Shown: positions 50,160-59,406 of the stretch, piece by piece
Layout: each line of letters opens with the position of its first letter
Position numbering within the stretch: position 1 is the stretch's first letter
Assembly (NCBI GenBank): GCA_040830725.1
Contig: JBFOMG010000032.1
Coordinates: forward strand, 3,820 to 67,819
Reading direction: 5' to 3'
Source of the DNA: JAWKWH01 sp040830725
GTDB taxonomy: Bacteria > Pseudomonadota > Alphaproteobacteria > Rhizobiales > Rhizobiaceae
Length of the DNA stretch: 64,000 nt
Position numbers and translations under genes: made by a program
Notes under the pieces: generated by a model
What the model was told of the DNA's origin: nothing
Database searches by the model: none
Seen by the model: the letters and a program-made list of their open reading frames with translations, nothing else

Positions 50160-51767
50160 ATGCCAACCCTTCCCTCTTCCATTTCGCCCGCCTCGGACAC
50201 ATTCAAGGCCAATGCTGAAGCGATGGCCGCGCTGGTCGATGATCTCGCCGCCAAGGCCGCGACGGTCGAACGCGGCGGATCGGACGCTGCCCGTGAGCGC
50301 CATGTCTCGCGGGGCAAATTGTTGCCGCGCGAGCGTCTGGGCGAATTGATCGATCCGGGTTCGCCGTTTCTTGAGATCGGCCAGTTCGCAGCCTGGGACA
50401 TGTATGGCGGCGACATTTCGTCTGCCGGCATCATCACCGGCATCGGCCGCATCGAAGGTACCGAATGTGTTATCGTCGTCAACGATGCGACGGTGAAGGG
50501 CGGCACTTATTATCCGCTGACGGTGAAGAAGCATCTGCGCGCACAAGAAATCGCCACCCAGAACAATCTGCCGTGCATTTACCTGGTCGATTCCGGCGGG
50601 GCGAACCTGCCCAACCAGGACGAGGTGTTTCCCGACCGCGAACATTTCGGCCGCATCTTTTTCAACCAGGCCAACATGTCGGCAGCCGGCATGCCGCAGA
50701 TCGCCTGCGTGATGGGAAGCTGCACGGCGGGCGGCGCTTACGTGCCGGCGATGAGCGACGAGACGGTGATGGTGAAGGGCAACGCGACGATCTTTCTCGG
50801 TGGTCCGCCGCTGGTGAAAGCGGCCACCGGCGAGGTGGTGAGCGCAGAAGAACTCGGCGGCGCCGACCTGCACACGCGCGAATCGGGCGTTGCCGATCAT
50901 TTCGCCGTTGACGACCGGCACGCGCTCGCCATCGTTCGCGCCATCGTCAAAAACCTCAATCGCACCAAACAGATGGGCTTGCATGTTCGCGAAGTGATTC
51001 CGCCGCTTCATGCGGCCGAGGAACTGCATGGCGTGGTGCCGACCGACCTGCGCCAGCCCTATGATGTGCGCGAGGTGATCGCCCGCATTGTCGACGGATC
51101 CGGGTTCGACGAGTTCAAGGCCAATTACGGCACAACGCTGGTGACCGGCTTTGCGCATCTTTACGGAATGCCCGTCGGCATCATCGCCAACAATGGGGTG
51201 CTGTTTTCGGAAAGCGCATTGAAGGGCGCGCATTTCATCGAGCTCTGCTGCCAGCGCAAAATCCCGCTGATCTTTTTGCAGAACATCACCGGCTTCATGG
51301 TCGGGCGCAAATATGAGGCCGGCGGGATTGCCAAGGACGGGGCGAAACTGGTGACCGCGGTGGCGACGGCACAGGTGCCGAAACTGACCATGATCATCGG
51401 CGGCTCGTTCGGCGCCGGCAATTACGGCATGTGCGGGCGGGCCTATGCACCGCGTTTTTTGTGGATGTGGCCGAATGCGCGCATCTCGGTGATGGGCGGC
51501 GAACAGGCGGCGACCGTGCTGGCGCTGGTCAAGCGCGAAGGCATTGAGCGCAAGGGCGAAAGCTGGTCTGACGCCGACGAGGCGGAATTCAAACAACCGA
51601 TACTGGAAAAATACGAACGCGAAGGCCATCCGCTCTATTCGTCTGCGCGGTTGTGGGACGACGGTATTATCGACCCGGTAAAAAGCCGCGAAGTGCTGGG
51701 CCTGAGCCTGTCCGCAGCGCTCAATGCGCCGGTAGCCGAGACCAAGTTCGGCGTGTTCAGGATGTGA
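50160..51767 (+). CDS. mccB: methylcrotonyl-CoA carboxylase, carboxyltransferase (beta) subunit
   Basis: A 535-residue acyl-CoA carboxyltransferase of the size of MCC beta subunits. Features are ARERHVSRGKLLPRERLGEL, DPGSPFLEIGQFAAWDMYGG, the crotonase-fold N half (CIYLVDSGGANLPNQDEVFP) and the C half (FLQNITGFMVGRKYEAGGIA, SFGAGNYGMCGRAYAPRF, MGGEQAATVLALV). It needs a biotin-carrying alpha subunit, which is not in this window; after the stop comes a repeat region. It acts after isovaleryl-CoA dehydrogenase in leucine degradation. Confidence 0.93.
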   Translation: MPTLPSSISPASDTFKANAEAMAALVDDLAAKAATVERGGSDAARERHVSRGKLLPRERLGELIDPGSPFLEIGQFAAWDMYGGDISSAGIITGIGRIEGTECVIVVNDATVKGGTYYPLTVKKHLRAQEIATQNNLPCIYLVDSGGANLPNQDEVFPDREHFGRIFFNQANMSAAGMPQIACVMGSCTAGGAYVPAMSDETVMVKGNATIFLGGPPLVKAATGEVVSAEELGGADLHTRESGVADHFAVDDRHALAIVRAIVKNLNRTKQMGLHVREVIPPLHAAEELHGVVPTDLRQPYDVREVIARIVDGSGFDEFKANYGTTLVTGFAHLYGMPVGIIANNGVLFSESALKGAHFIELCCQRKIPLIFLQNITGFMVGRKYEAGGIAKDGAKLVTAVATAQVPKLTMIIGGSFGAGNYGMCGRAYAPRFLWMWPNARISVMGGEQAATVLALVKREGIERKGESWSDADEAEFKQPILEKYEREGHPLYSSARLWDDGIIDPVKSREVLGLSLSAALNAPVAETKFGVFRM

Positions 51768-51772
51768 GACAC

Positions 51773-51801
51773 TCCTTCGCCCCCTTGAGGGGGAGAAAGT
51801 T
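51773..51801 (+). repeat. one end of the ~200-bp structured repeat
   Basis: CCTTCGCCCCCTTGAGGGGG followed by AGAAAG matches the outer arm of the repeats at 10143 and 10772, six bases after the mccB stop codon. Only this arm is present, joined directly to the inverted 360-bp element. The hairpin CCCCCTTGAGGGGG could also terminate mccB transcription. Confidence 0.7.
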
Positions 51802-51823
51802 TCTGCGCGCACGCGTTCACCGT

Positions 51824-52182
51824 CCCGCGAATTTCTCATCCGGGTTGTTCAAAAGATGGGAAGACGGGCGATCGGAAGACCGCGGTGTCTTGGGTTTCTT
51901 AATTTCTTCGTGCGATCTTCCGATCACCCGTCCGGCCGCTGTCCGGTCCTGTCGGCTGGTCTTACCGGCCCGTGGTCTTTCCAAGAAACCACGGGCGGGC
52001 CCGATTTTTCCGGAACCAAGGGGTAGGCGCGGAATTTCACCGTCCGGTTTCTGCCCAAGGCCTCCAGCCTGCCGCCCGGCCCTCGTCATGCCTTGCGCAA
52101 CCGTAGCGCACGGGGGAGGTTGCCGCCGCTCCCGCCAGACCCCGGTTCATGACCCGGCTTCCCGTGAGAGCGATGGCGGGAT
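51824..52182 (-). repeat. 360-bp structured repeat element, copy B (inverted)
   Basis: The reverse complement of this segment lines up with 10391-10750 over its full length. Differences are concentrated in two places: the stretch opposite CGTAGCGCACGG and the loop opposite AATTTATATTGACC, where copy B has TTGGGTTTCTTAATTTCTTC. Conserved dyads and changes in loops suggest selection on structure. It lies 41 kb from copy A in opposite orientation. Confidence 0.8.
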
Positions 52183-52883
52183 GATAAGCGAGGGTTTGGA
52201 AGCGTGGATAAGATTCGTGTTGTTTCGTTGAATATCAACGGCTTGATAGTGCGTGGATCCTCGGGCTTGGAGGCGGGGCAGCAATTTTCGGTAATGATTT
52301 CAATATATATTAAGTAATACATAAATTATATATTTCTAAATCAAACTACCAAGAGAATTTATTTTGTAAAATTATTTGACAATATTGACACAAGCGGTTC
52401 AGTTGTTGCTGGATATGGTATTTGGTCGAGATGGGCGCGATGCGGCCGGATCACGTGCCAGCCGACGGTAAGCCTGGTTATCAAGGTTTGGGGCGGATTT
52501 TGCGATTGGTTACATGAAAGGATTACTCGACGGTGTTGAGGCGCTCAACAATCGATAACTCGAGCGCAAACGTGAACTGACCGCGATCTGGTTTTGCAGA
52601 ACGCGGAGTGAAATGGGGGACAATTTGACAGCAAGAGATCGAATCAGCGCCGGCCGGTGATGACCCTGTCACGGGTGATCTGAAGCCGGTCATATCAGGC
52701 CGAGACAGCGCCAGTTTGACGGCCATGCCGAGACTGGCCGGTGACGAAGGTCGGTCATGCACGCCGGCCGATACGGCTGACCAACACTCAGCCAGATTTA
52801 CTGACGCGAACACCGAAAATTTTGCGGATCTCACAATGAGACCGCTGGTCCGGGGGAACCCAATAAACAAGGAGACGTTTACC
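52183..52883. other. 700-bp intergenic region with strongly AT-rich block
   Basis: No coding sequence is supported. Bases about 52280-52395 are much more AT-rich than anything else in the window (for example ATATATATTAAGTAATACAT), ending in a TTGACA-like box (ATTTGACAATATTGACAC) near 52374. This may be a promoter or a trace of acquired DNA. The rest leads up to the binding-protein gene, whose own ribosome-binding site is AAGGAGA at 52869. Confidence 0.5.
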
Positions 52884-54527
52884 ATGAAGAACGAACAAAT
52901 GCGCCAAAAGGTGCGCCCAATCGTGAAGGATCTGGCGGAACAGGCCAAGGCGGGCAAGATGGATCGCCGCGAGTTTCTGGCCCTTGCCAGCACATTCGGC
53001 GCTAGCGCCGCCGTAGCTTACGGGCTGCTCGGTGCGGTTGCACCAACGCCAGCCCATGCCGCAGAGCCCAAGAAAGGCGGTGTGCTGCGTGTCGCCTGCC
53101 GGGTTCTGGCGATCAACGATCCGCGGAAGTATGACTGGAGTGAAATGGGCAATGTGGCGCGTCAGTTCTGCGAGCCTCTGGTACGCTGGGACACAGACTT
53201 CAGCTTCAAGCCGATGCTGCTGGAAGGTTGGGAAGTCAGCGACGACGCCAAGACCTATACTCTCAATGTGCGCAGGGGTGTGACCTGGAATAACGGTGAC
53301 ACTTTCAACGCAGACGACGTGATCCACAATATCAACCGATGGTGCGACAAGACCGTGGAAAACAACTCCATGGCCTCGCGCATGGCTACCCTGGTTGATC
53401 CCGATACCAACAAGCTGGGGGATGGCTTCGTCGAGCGAGTGGATGACTACACGGTCAGGCTCAATCTGCCAAAACCGGATATTTCGCTCATCGCCGGAAT
53501 GGCTGACTACCCTGCGCTCATCGTGCACCGTAGCCACGGCGATGACGGTGATCTTTCCCGGTCCCCGATCGGCACCGGCCCGTTCGAGCTCGTCTCGATC
53601 GAGATCGGCATCGGCGCCGAAATGAAGCGCCGCGAAAACGGCAGCTGGTGGGGCGGCGAAGCGCTTCTCGATGGCATCAAGTTCATCGATTATGGCACTG
53701 ACGGCACGGCCATCGTGGCGGCCTTCGACAGCGGGGAGATCGACATGAATGACGAAACAACCTCGGCCTTCCTCGAAACGCTCGATGGCCTTGGTCTGGT
53801 CAAGCAAACAAAGGCGACAGCAAACACCATCGTCGCACGGATGCGGATGGATACCCCGCCCTATGACAGCAAGGAATTGCGCAACGCCATTCAACTTGCC
53901 GTTGACAACAAGGTGGTCCTGGAGCTCGGCCTCAACGGTGACGGTATTCCTGCGGAAAACCACCATGTGGCCCCTTTTCACCCGGAATATGCCAAACTGC
54001 CGAAAATCGCATCGGATCCTGCGAAGGCAATTGAGATGGCAAAGGCGGCCGGCCATGGCGATACCGAACTCGAACTGATCTCGATCGACGGGGACTGGCG
54101 GAAGGACACAAGCGATGCCATCGGCGCCCAGCTGCGGGACGCCGGCTTCAATCTCAAGCGCACAGTGATTCCCGGTGCATCCTTCTGGAACGATTGGACC
54201 AAATACCCGTTCTCGACCACCAATTGGGGGCCGCGCCCGCTAGGGGTTCAGGTATTGGTACTGGCCTACAAATCGGGCGAAGCCTGGAACGAATCCGGTC
54301 ACAACGACAAGGAGTTTGATGCCATCCTTGAAAAGGCGGTGGGTATCTTTGATCCCGATGAGCGCCGCAAGTTGACCAAACAGCTTGAGGCACGTCTTCA
54401 GGATAGCGGTGTGATTGTTCAGCCATTTTGGCAAAACCAAAGCAAACACCACACCGAAGCGGTCAAGGACAACTTTGTCCATCAGTTTCGCGAAATGCAT
54501 TTCGAGAAGACCTGGCTTGACGTCTAG
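52884..54527 (+). CDS. ABC transporter substrate-binding protein, family 5 (peptide/opine type)
   Basis: A 547-residue periplasmic binding protein. A twin-arginine signal (KMDRREFLALASTFGASAAV, cleavage after AHA near residue 66) precedes the SBP_bac_5 domain: GGVLRVACRVLAINDPRKYD, LEGWEVSDDAKTYTLNVRRG, VTWNNGDTFNADDVIHN. Such proteins bind peptides, opines or other amines. No permease or ATPase genes are next to it, so it is an orphan in this window. The ATG at 52884 has AAGGAGA 9-15 bases upstream. Confidence 0.9.
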   Translation: MKNEQMRQKVRPIVKDLAEQAKAGKMDRREFLALASTFGASAAVAYGLLGAVAPTPAHAAEPKKGGVLRVACRVLAINDPRKYDWSEMGNVARQFCEPLVRWDTDFSFKPMLLEGWEVSDDAKTYTLNVRRGVTWNNGDTFNADDVIHNINRWCDKTVENNSMASRMATLVDPDTNKLGDGFVERVDDYTVRLNLPKPDISLIAGMADYPALIVHRSHGDDGDLSRSPIGTGPFELVSIEIGIGAEMKRRENGSWWGGEALLDGIKFIDYGTDGTAIVAAFDSGEIDMNDETTSAFLETLDGLGLVKQTKATANTIVARMRMDTPPYDSKELRNAIQLAVDNKVVLELGLNGDGIPAENHHVAPFHPEYAKLPKIASDPAKAIEMAKAAGHGDTELELISIDGDWRKDTSDAIGAQLRDAGFNLKRTVIPGASFWNDWTKYPFSTTNWGPRPLGVQVLVLAYKSGEAWNESGHNDKEFDAILEKAVGIFDPDERRKLTKQLEARLQDSGVIVQPFWQNQSKHHTEAVKDNFVHQFREMHFEKTWLDV

Positions 54528-54939
54528 TAACCGCGAATAGCCTCGGATTTTCGTTTCGCGGCCATTGAAGATCATGGGATTTTCGACGGCAACAAGCGGG
54601 AGATCTTGACTAGTCGGGTATCCGGTTATTCCGGCTGGATGCCCGGTTTTTCAGGTTTCGGTGGTACCGGTGAGCCGCCGCCCCTGGCGCAGGTTCAGGG
54701 CTTTTACCTGGACCCCGGTGCGATCGTTCGCAGAAGGCAGTTTGTGCGCGGCTCATTTGCCCGGCAGCGTTCAAGGAATGTTCCAGCCGGGTAACGAAAA
54801 TTTATCGCATATGCCGCCCAGCCGATTGAATGAATTCCCGATCACCGGTATGGCGGCGGAGGATTTCCAAAAACGCGGCCGGACCTTATCGACCGGTTAA
54901 TTTTTCGCTGGTATCAGCGTCGCAAACCGGAGTTCGCCC
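54528..54939. other. 412-bp gap without supported gene
   Basis: An open frame at 54606-54794 (beginning MTSRVSGYSGWMPGFSGFGG) lacks a ribosome-binding site and a recognisable fold, so it is not called. A weak dyad CCGCGAA/TTCGCGG at 54529-54560 just after the binding-protein stop could be a terminator. Confidence 0.4.
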
Positions 54940-55374
54940 ATGCGCGCCTCACTGTCCGCCAAGCTGATCATCGCCTGTTTTCTCGCCATGACCACCTTGC
55001 ATGCGCATGCCGATATTGTTCGCGTCGACAAGCTGAACCGTGACCTGGAAGCCCGTATCCAAAGCGGCTATGGCGCCAAACAGTCTTGGTGCTTCAGGAA
55101 AATCATCTCCTATGTACGCTGGGTGAGGGAAACCAGCGAGTGGTATGTGGCCTATGGCACGGGCTCGCACTTAAATTTTTCCCATGAGGGCAAACGGCAT
55201 ATTGTCATGTGCACGGATCGCGGCATTCGCATGATCCGGAAAAACTCGTCCGGCGCTGTCACGCGCGACCGCACCGCCCTTTACAAGGTATCGGTTTCAA
55301 ACAGGCCCTCCCGGGGCTGGCCAGGGAACGCTCAGCACACTAATAAGGCGCCTGCAGAATATCGAGGCAGATAG
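54940..55374 (+). CDS. secreted hypothetical protein
   Basis: A 144-residue protein with a signal peptide (MRASLSAKLIIACFLAMTTL, cleavage near HAHA). The mature part contains GAKQSWCFRKIISYVRWVRE, TSEWYVAYGTGSHLNFSHEG and IVMCTDRG, with two Cys about 40 residues apart. The tail after residue 110 looks unstructured. No family recognised; it resembles small periplasmic proteins whose genes are scattered in Rhizobiales. Confidence 0.6.
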   Translation: MRASLSAKLIIACFLAMTTLHAHADIVRVDKLNRDLEARIQSGYGAKQSWCFRKIISYVRWVRETSEWYVAYGTGSHLNFSHEGKRHIVMCTDRGIRMIRKNSSGAVTRDRTALYKVSVSNRPSRGWPGNAQHTNKAPAEYRGR

Positions 55375-55419
55375 AAACCGCGCGGCAAACCCATCGCTCA
55401 CCAAAGGATCGGTCACCCC

Positions 55420-56310
55420 ATGCAGGAAGACGCACCGAAACGCCGATGGGGGATCAACAACGATTATGCACCGCTCAGCGACGTGCTGCTGGGCAAACCG
55501 GAATATTATCGCTGGGTTGAAGCCGGGCCACTGATTGGCCGCACGCTTGCCAACGCCCACATGACCGGCGCCAAATTCGACCTGCAGACGGCCATGGCGC
55601 AGCACGCCGAAATGGTGTCGATCTACGAGGACAATGGCGTGACCTGCCATTATCTGGAGCCGGACCCGGTGTTGCACCGGAATTTTTTCGCCCGCGATTC
55701 CTCTGCCATGACTCCGTGGGGAGCGCTGATCTGTCATATGCAGTTGAAGGTCAGGCGCGCCGACTATGTGACGGCGATCAGGTTCTACCAGGAGAACGAT
55801 ATACCGATCTGGCAATATGCCACCGCCGGGCATTTCGAGGGCGGGGATTTTGTCATCCTGGAGCCGGGCAAGGTTTTGATCGGCTATTGCGGCGAACGTT
55901 CCGAAAAGGAAGGCTCCGAACAGGTGGCCGATTTTGTCCGCGCCGAAGGCTGGGAGGCGGTGACCGCGCCGATCTCGCGCGAATTCGTGCATATGGACGG
56001 GCTGGTGGTGCCGCTGGCGGAAAAGACGCTGGTTGCCTGCGCCGACGCCATCGAGCCCTGGTTGCTGGCGCAATTGCGCGACTGGGGGTTTGACATTGTC
56101 GATGTGCCGTATCGCGAAGCCAAGAACCTCGGCGTCAATCTGGTTGCGCTCGGCAGTTCCAAGGTGCTGTCAATGAAGGGGGCAAGCGAGCTCAACGACA
56201 AGATGCGGGCACTTGGCTTTGAGGTCTACGATCCGGACATGTCGATGTTCACGCTCGGTGGCGGCGGGGTGCACTGCCTGTGCCAGGCGCTGTGCCGGGA
56301 TGAGGTATAG
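55420..56310 (+). CDS. amidinotransferase/arginine deiminase-like hydrolase
   Basis: A 296-residue member of the guanidine-modifying pentein superfamily. The active-site pieces are NFFARDSSAMTPWG, the acid in TAGHFEGGDFVIL, the His in REFVHMDGLVVPL and the nucleophile Cys in LGGGGVHCLCQALCR. Relatives hydrolyse arginine or dimethylarginine, or move amidino groups. The substrate is not identified. The gene is separate from arginine pathway genes, so a role in guanidino-compound scavenging is possible. Confidence 0.85.
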   Translation: MQEDAPKRRWGINNDYAPLSDVLLGKPEYYRWVEAGPLIGRTLANAHMTGAKFDLQTAMAQHAEMVSIYEDNGVTCHYLEPDPVLHRNFFARDSSAMTPWGALICHMQLKVRRADYVTAIRFYQENDIPIWQYATAGHFEGGDFVILEPGKVLIGYCGERSEKEGSEQVADFVRAEGWEAVTAPISREFVHMDGLVVPLAEKTLVACADAIEPWLLAQLRDWGFDIVDVPYREAKNLGVNLVALGSSKVLSMKGASELNDKMRALGFEVYDPDMSMFTLGGGGVHCLCQALCRDEV

Positions 56311-56372
56311 GCCAAAAAAACACTGGCGTATGCTTGCCGGCTGTCTGGGAATTTCATTGGAGGCTGTGAACG

Positions 56373-56801
56373 ATGATGCGGCGCGTGGCTGAGCTGTTTA
56401 CCGATCCTGTCGACATGGTGCAAGGACTGAGGCGCGAAGCCGGCCCGGGCATCAATCTTTGGGGCCCAAGCCTGCTCGCACCGCAGGCAGTTGGCGGGCT
56501 CTATTTCATTCAGACGCCAGAGGGTGTCACTGTGTTTGTGAGCCTCGTCGCCATGTTGATGTCGGCCGGCTACATCCACCGCCATGCGCCGCTCAGCCGC
56601 CTGATCGGTGTGTGCCAAGTCTGGTGGGTGCTCATCATTCCCTGGCTGACCCAGCAGGCGTTGGCACAGGAGACGTTGTCGCTGTTCTCAGTCTGGCTCT
56701 GGTACGTGACATTGACGATCATCATCAGTCTGGTGATGGATATCTATGGCTTTCATCTGTATCTGACGAGCGAAAACAAGTCCTACCGTGAAGACGATTA
56801 G
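56373..56801 (+). CDS. small multi-pass membrane protein
   Basis: A 142-residue protein with four hydrophobic segments (about residues 37-55, 58-75, 82-100 and 105-128) and a polar C-terminal tail (HLYLTSENKSYREDD). No family is recognised. The first 30 residues are soluble. It follows the amidinotransferase-like gene by 62 bases and may be co-expressed. Confidence 0.65.
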   Translation: MMRRVAELFTDPVDMVQGLRREAGPGINLWGPSLLAPQAVGGLYFIQTPEGVTVFVSLVAMLMSAGYIHRHAPLSRLIGVCQVWWVLIIPWLTQQALAQETLSLFSVWLWYVTLTIIISLVMDIYGFHLYLTSENKSYREDD

Positions 56802-56821
56802 CCCGGCGCCGCACCCAACGC

Positions 56822-57445
56822 TCACAAATCAATCGTCTGAAGAATATCCAGACAGATGAAGCGGGTGCTGCCGATTTGGCGGTCGAACGGCAGGTGCCAG
56901 TGGCCGAAAATCCAGATCTGCGGCTTGTGGAGCGCCAACATGGCTTCAAACGATTTCCGGGTTCGGGTGACCGCGACGGGCTTGCCGATGTCGTGAGCGG
57001 CGAGGATCTCGGCCCCGATCGAAACCGGGCAATCATGGGTAACCATCAGACGGGGTTTGGCATCGAGGTATTTCTCGTGGACGGCTGCGAATTCCGCCTC
57101 GGACAATTCCTCGTCGGGCCACCAGTTGACCCCCTCGATGCGATTTTGCCGGCGGGCGGTTTCGGCGCCGCCGCAATAGAACACATCGCCATCGACTGTG
57201 CCGTCGGCGATCCATAATTCACTTTGCCTGCACATTGCCGGATCGTCCTGATTGCCGCGAATGAAGCGGTGGCTGCCGGCGCGTTTCATGACGTCAAAGG
57301 GTGGATCGGGACGCATCACCACGCCATCGGCGCCAACCGTGCCATAACCGAGCCCCAGATCGCCGATCTGCACCGACTGGCCGGTCTCGCCGATCAGTTG
57401 CTCATAGCGGGCAAAATCGCCATGGACGTCACCGATAAACCGCAT
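56822..57445 (-). CDS. calcineurin-like metallophosphoesterase
   Basis: A 207-residue phosphoesterase: MRFIGDVHGDFARYEQLI (Asp-x-His), QIGDLGLGYG, FIRGNQDDPAM (Gly-Asn-x-Asp in place of the usual GNHD), VTHDCP and FGHWHLPFD. The family binds two metal ions and cleaves phosphoesters. The GNQD variant replaces the usual His with Gln and may alter activity. It converges with the small membrane gene. Confidence 0.88.
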   Translation of the reverse strand: MRFIGDVHGDFARYEQLIGETGQSVQIGDLGLGYGTVGADGVVMRPDPPFDVMKRAGSHRFIRGNQDDPAMCRQSELWIADGTVDGDVFYCGGAETARRQNRIEGVNWWPDEELSEAEFAAVHEKYLDAKPRLMVTHDCPVSIGAEILAAHDIGKPVAVTRTRKSFEAMLALHKPQIWIFGHWHLPFDRQIGSTRFICLDILQTIDL

Positions 57446-57522
57446 GTGCCGCTCCCTTCAAGGATCTTGCCGCATGCACCGGCAATTGACGGCTGGCTGT
57501 ATTGCGGTCAAAAGGCGGGCCC

Positions 57523-57900
57523 ATGACCACGCCGGAAAACCGCCCTGCCCTCGAGACGCTGACCGAACGCCTGATCGCCTTTCGCGATGCGCGTGACTGG
57601 CGGCAGTTCCATTCGCTGAAGGAACTGATCGTCTCGCTCAATCTGGAGGCGTCCGAACTTCTGGAACTGACGCAGTGGAAGAGCAGCGAAGCGGTCGAGC
57701 AGATGGCGAATTCGGCTGACAACAAACGGCGGCTTGAAGAGGAGTGTGCCGACATCTTGCTCTATCTCCTGCTGGTCGCCGAACGCGCGGACATCGATCT
57801 GGTGGAAGCGGCGGAAGAAAAAATCGCCCTCAACGAACAAAAATATCCGGTTGAAAAGGCGCGTGGCAACGCGACCAAATATTCAGATTTTGGCGACTGA
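57523..57900 (+). CDS. MazG-like nucleotide pyrophosphohydrolase
   Basis: A 125-residue all-helical NTP pyrophosphohydrolase: FRDARDWRQFHSLKELIVSL, NLEASELLELTQWKS (ExxE), EECADILLYLLLVAERADID (ExxD), and the C-terminal NEQKYPVEKARGNATKYSDF. It is of the RS21-C6/XTP3-transactivated type that removes abnormal nucleotides. The ATG at 57523 starts the family-like part; seven more codons are open upstream. It converges with sat. Confidence 0.9.
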   Translation: MTTPENRPALETLTERLIAFRDARDWRQFHSLKELIVSLNLEASELLELTQWKSSEAVEQMANSADNKRRLEEECADILLYLLLVAERADIDLVEAAEEKIALNEQKYPVEKARGNATKYSDFGD

Positions 57901-57909
57901 GCACCAGGT

Positions 57910-59091
57910 TCATCCTCCCGGCTTCTGGCCCGCATAATAGGCCTGGAGGATTTCGACCACTTCCGGGCGGCTGAACTCCGGCGGGATCGGGTCGCCGCGC
58001 TCGAGCATGGCGCGCTGGTCGGTGCCGGAAATCGAAATACGGTGCACGGGATCATGCGGGCAGGTCTTGGCCGTCGCCATGCCGTAACACTTGTTGCAGT
58101 AGAAGGTGATATCGATTTTCAGCGGCCTGGTTTGCAGCGCGCCGTCCCACAGCTGATCGAAAATGTTCTGCGCATCGTAGGGGCCGTAATAATCGCCGAC
58201 ACCGGCATGGTCGCGACCGACGATCAGGTGCGAGCAGCCGAAATTCTGCCGGATCAGTGCGTGCAGCAGCGCTTCGCGCGGTCCGCCGTACCGCATCTCG
58301 ATCGGATAGCCGGCCTGGATGACGGTGTCCTTGACGAAATAATTGTCGATCATCGCCTGGATGGCTTTGGTCCTTGTCTCGGCGGGAATGTCGCCCGGTT
58401 TGAGCTTGCCGAGAACCTGATGGATGAAAACGCCGTCGGTGACCTCAACTGCGATTTTCGCCAGATGCTCGTGGCTGCGATGCATAGGATTTCGGGTCTG
58501 GAAGGCGGCGACCTGCGACCAGCCTTTTTCTTCGAATATCGCCCGCGACTGGCTGGGGTGCAGATAGAGGTCGGGATATTGTTCGGGGTAGAAGCTTTCG
58601 GAAATGACGGTGACCGGACCGGCCAGATTTACTGCAGCCTGGTCGACCACTTTCTGCACACCCGGGTGCGCCGGGTCGGCGGTGAGATAGACATGCCGGC
58701 ACTCAAACGATTTGTCGATTTCGTACTTCTCCGCGACGTTCAGAATTCCCAGAACCTCGCCGGATTCGGCATCGCTGAGCGCAACCTCCTCTCCCGGCGC
58801 GATGCTTGCTGCCAGATCTTCAGCACAGGAAAGCGTGATCGGTATCGGCCAGAAGGTCCCGTCCGCCAGACGCATGTCGCGGCAAACACTCTGCCAATCG
58901 TCATGGCCCATGAAGCCGTCGAGCGGCGTGTAGGCGCCCATGCCGAGCATCAGCAGGTCGGAGACTTCGCGGCTTTGCATCGGAACAATCGTCAATTCCG
59001 AGGCTCTGGCCAGTTCGGCAGCGCGCTGCCCGTCCGGCGCAAGCCGGATATTCAGTTCATCAGCGCCATGCGGTGTCACCAGGTTCGACAT
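57910..59091 (-). CDS. sat: ATP sulfurylase (homo-oligomeric, dissimilatory type)
   Basis: A 393-residue ATP sulfurylase of the Sat type. The active-site motifs are VAAFQTRNPMHRSHEHL and IVGRDHAGVGDYYGPYDAQ, and a C-terminal FYCNKCYGMATAKTCPHD supplies the Cys-x2-Cys-type zinc site. In sulfur oxidisers it works in reverse, making ATP and sulfate from adenylylsulfate (APS) and pyrophosphate after AprBA. The ATG at 59091 matches the family start (MSNLVTPHGAD); the frame extends to 59154. It diverges from aprMBA. Confidence 0.95.
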   Translation of the reverse strand: MSNLVTPHGADELNIRLAPDGQRAAELARASELTIVPMQSREVSDLLMLGMGAYTPLDGFMGHDDWQSVCRDMRLADGTFWPIPITLSCAEDLAASIAPGEEVALSDAESGEVLGILNVAEKYEIDKSFECRHVYLTADPAHPGVQKVVDQAAVNLAGPVTVISESFYPEQYPDLYLHPSQSRAIFEEKGWSQVAAFQTRNPMHRSHEHLAKIAVEVTDGVFIHQVLGKLKPGDIPAETRTKAIQAMIDNYFVKDTVIQAGYPIEMRYGGPREALLHALIRQNFGCSHLIVGRDHAGVGDYYGPYDAQNIFDQLWDGALQTRPLKIDITFYCNKCYGMATAKTCPHDPVHRISISGTDQRAMLERGDPIPPEFSRPEVVEILQAYYAGQKPGG

Positions 59092-59406
59092 CAGATAGTC
59101 CCATTTTTTGATCGTTTGCCGGCATATACGCAGTTGTTTGCCTGCCATGTTCATTTTTTTGTTGGTCCAGCCCCGTTGGGAGCTTGCTTTCGCACATTAG
59201 CTGGCCGAAGAATATTTTTTCATTAAATGCCGCAAAAAGGGAATACCGGCGAGGCGCGTGGCGCAATTCGGAGAAATTGAAACTCCGAAAAGATCACCAT
59301 CCGAATCCGGTTGGAATGATCACGCGATTGCGATTTTTGTCTCCCTGCCAAACCCAGGCGGCCAGGCCGAACCGCGACAAGACGGTTGAAAAAGGAGAGT
59401 GTTTGA
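59092..59406. promoter_or_regulatory. divergent promoter region between sat and aprM
   Basis: A 315-bp spacer with no supported gene. It must hold promoters for sat (leftward) and aprM-aprB-aprA (rightward). AT-rich blocks lie at 59150-59165 and 59208-59230. The aprM ribosome-binding site is AAGGAGAG at 59393-59400. No clear operator dyad seen. Confidence 0.5.

Noticed and set aside
50148..51839. 563-codon open frame antisense to mccB
   Set aside because: Shadow of the carboxyltransferase gene; no start signals and no recognisable fold.
54606..54794. 62-codon frame after the binding-protein gene
   Set aside because: Gly/Pro-rich, no ribosome-binding site, no recognisable pattern; left as non-coding.
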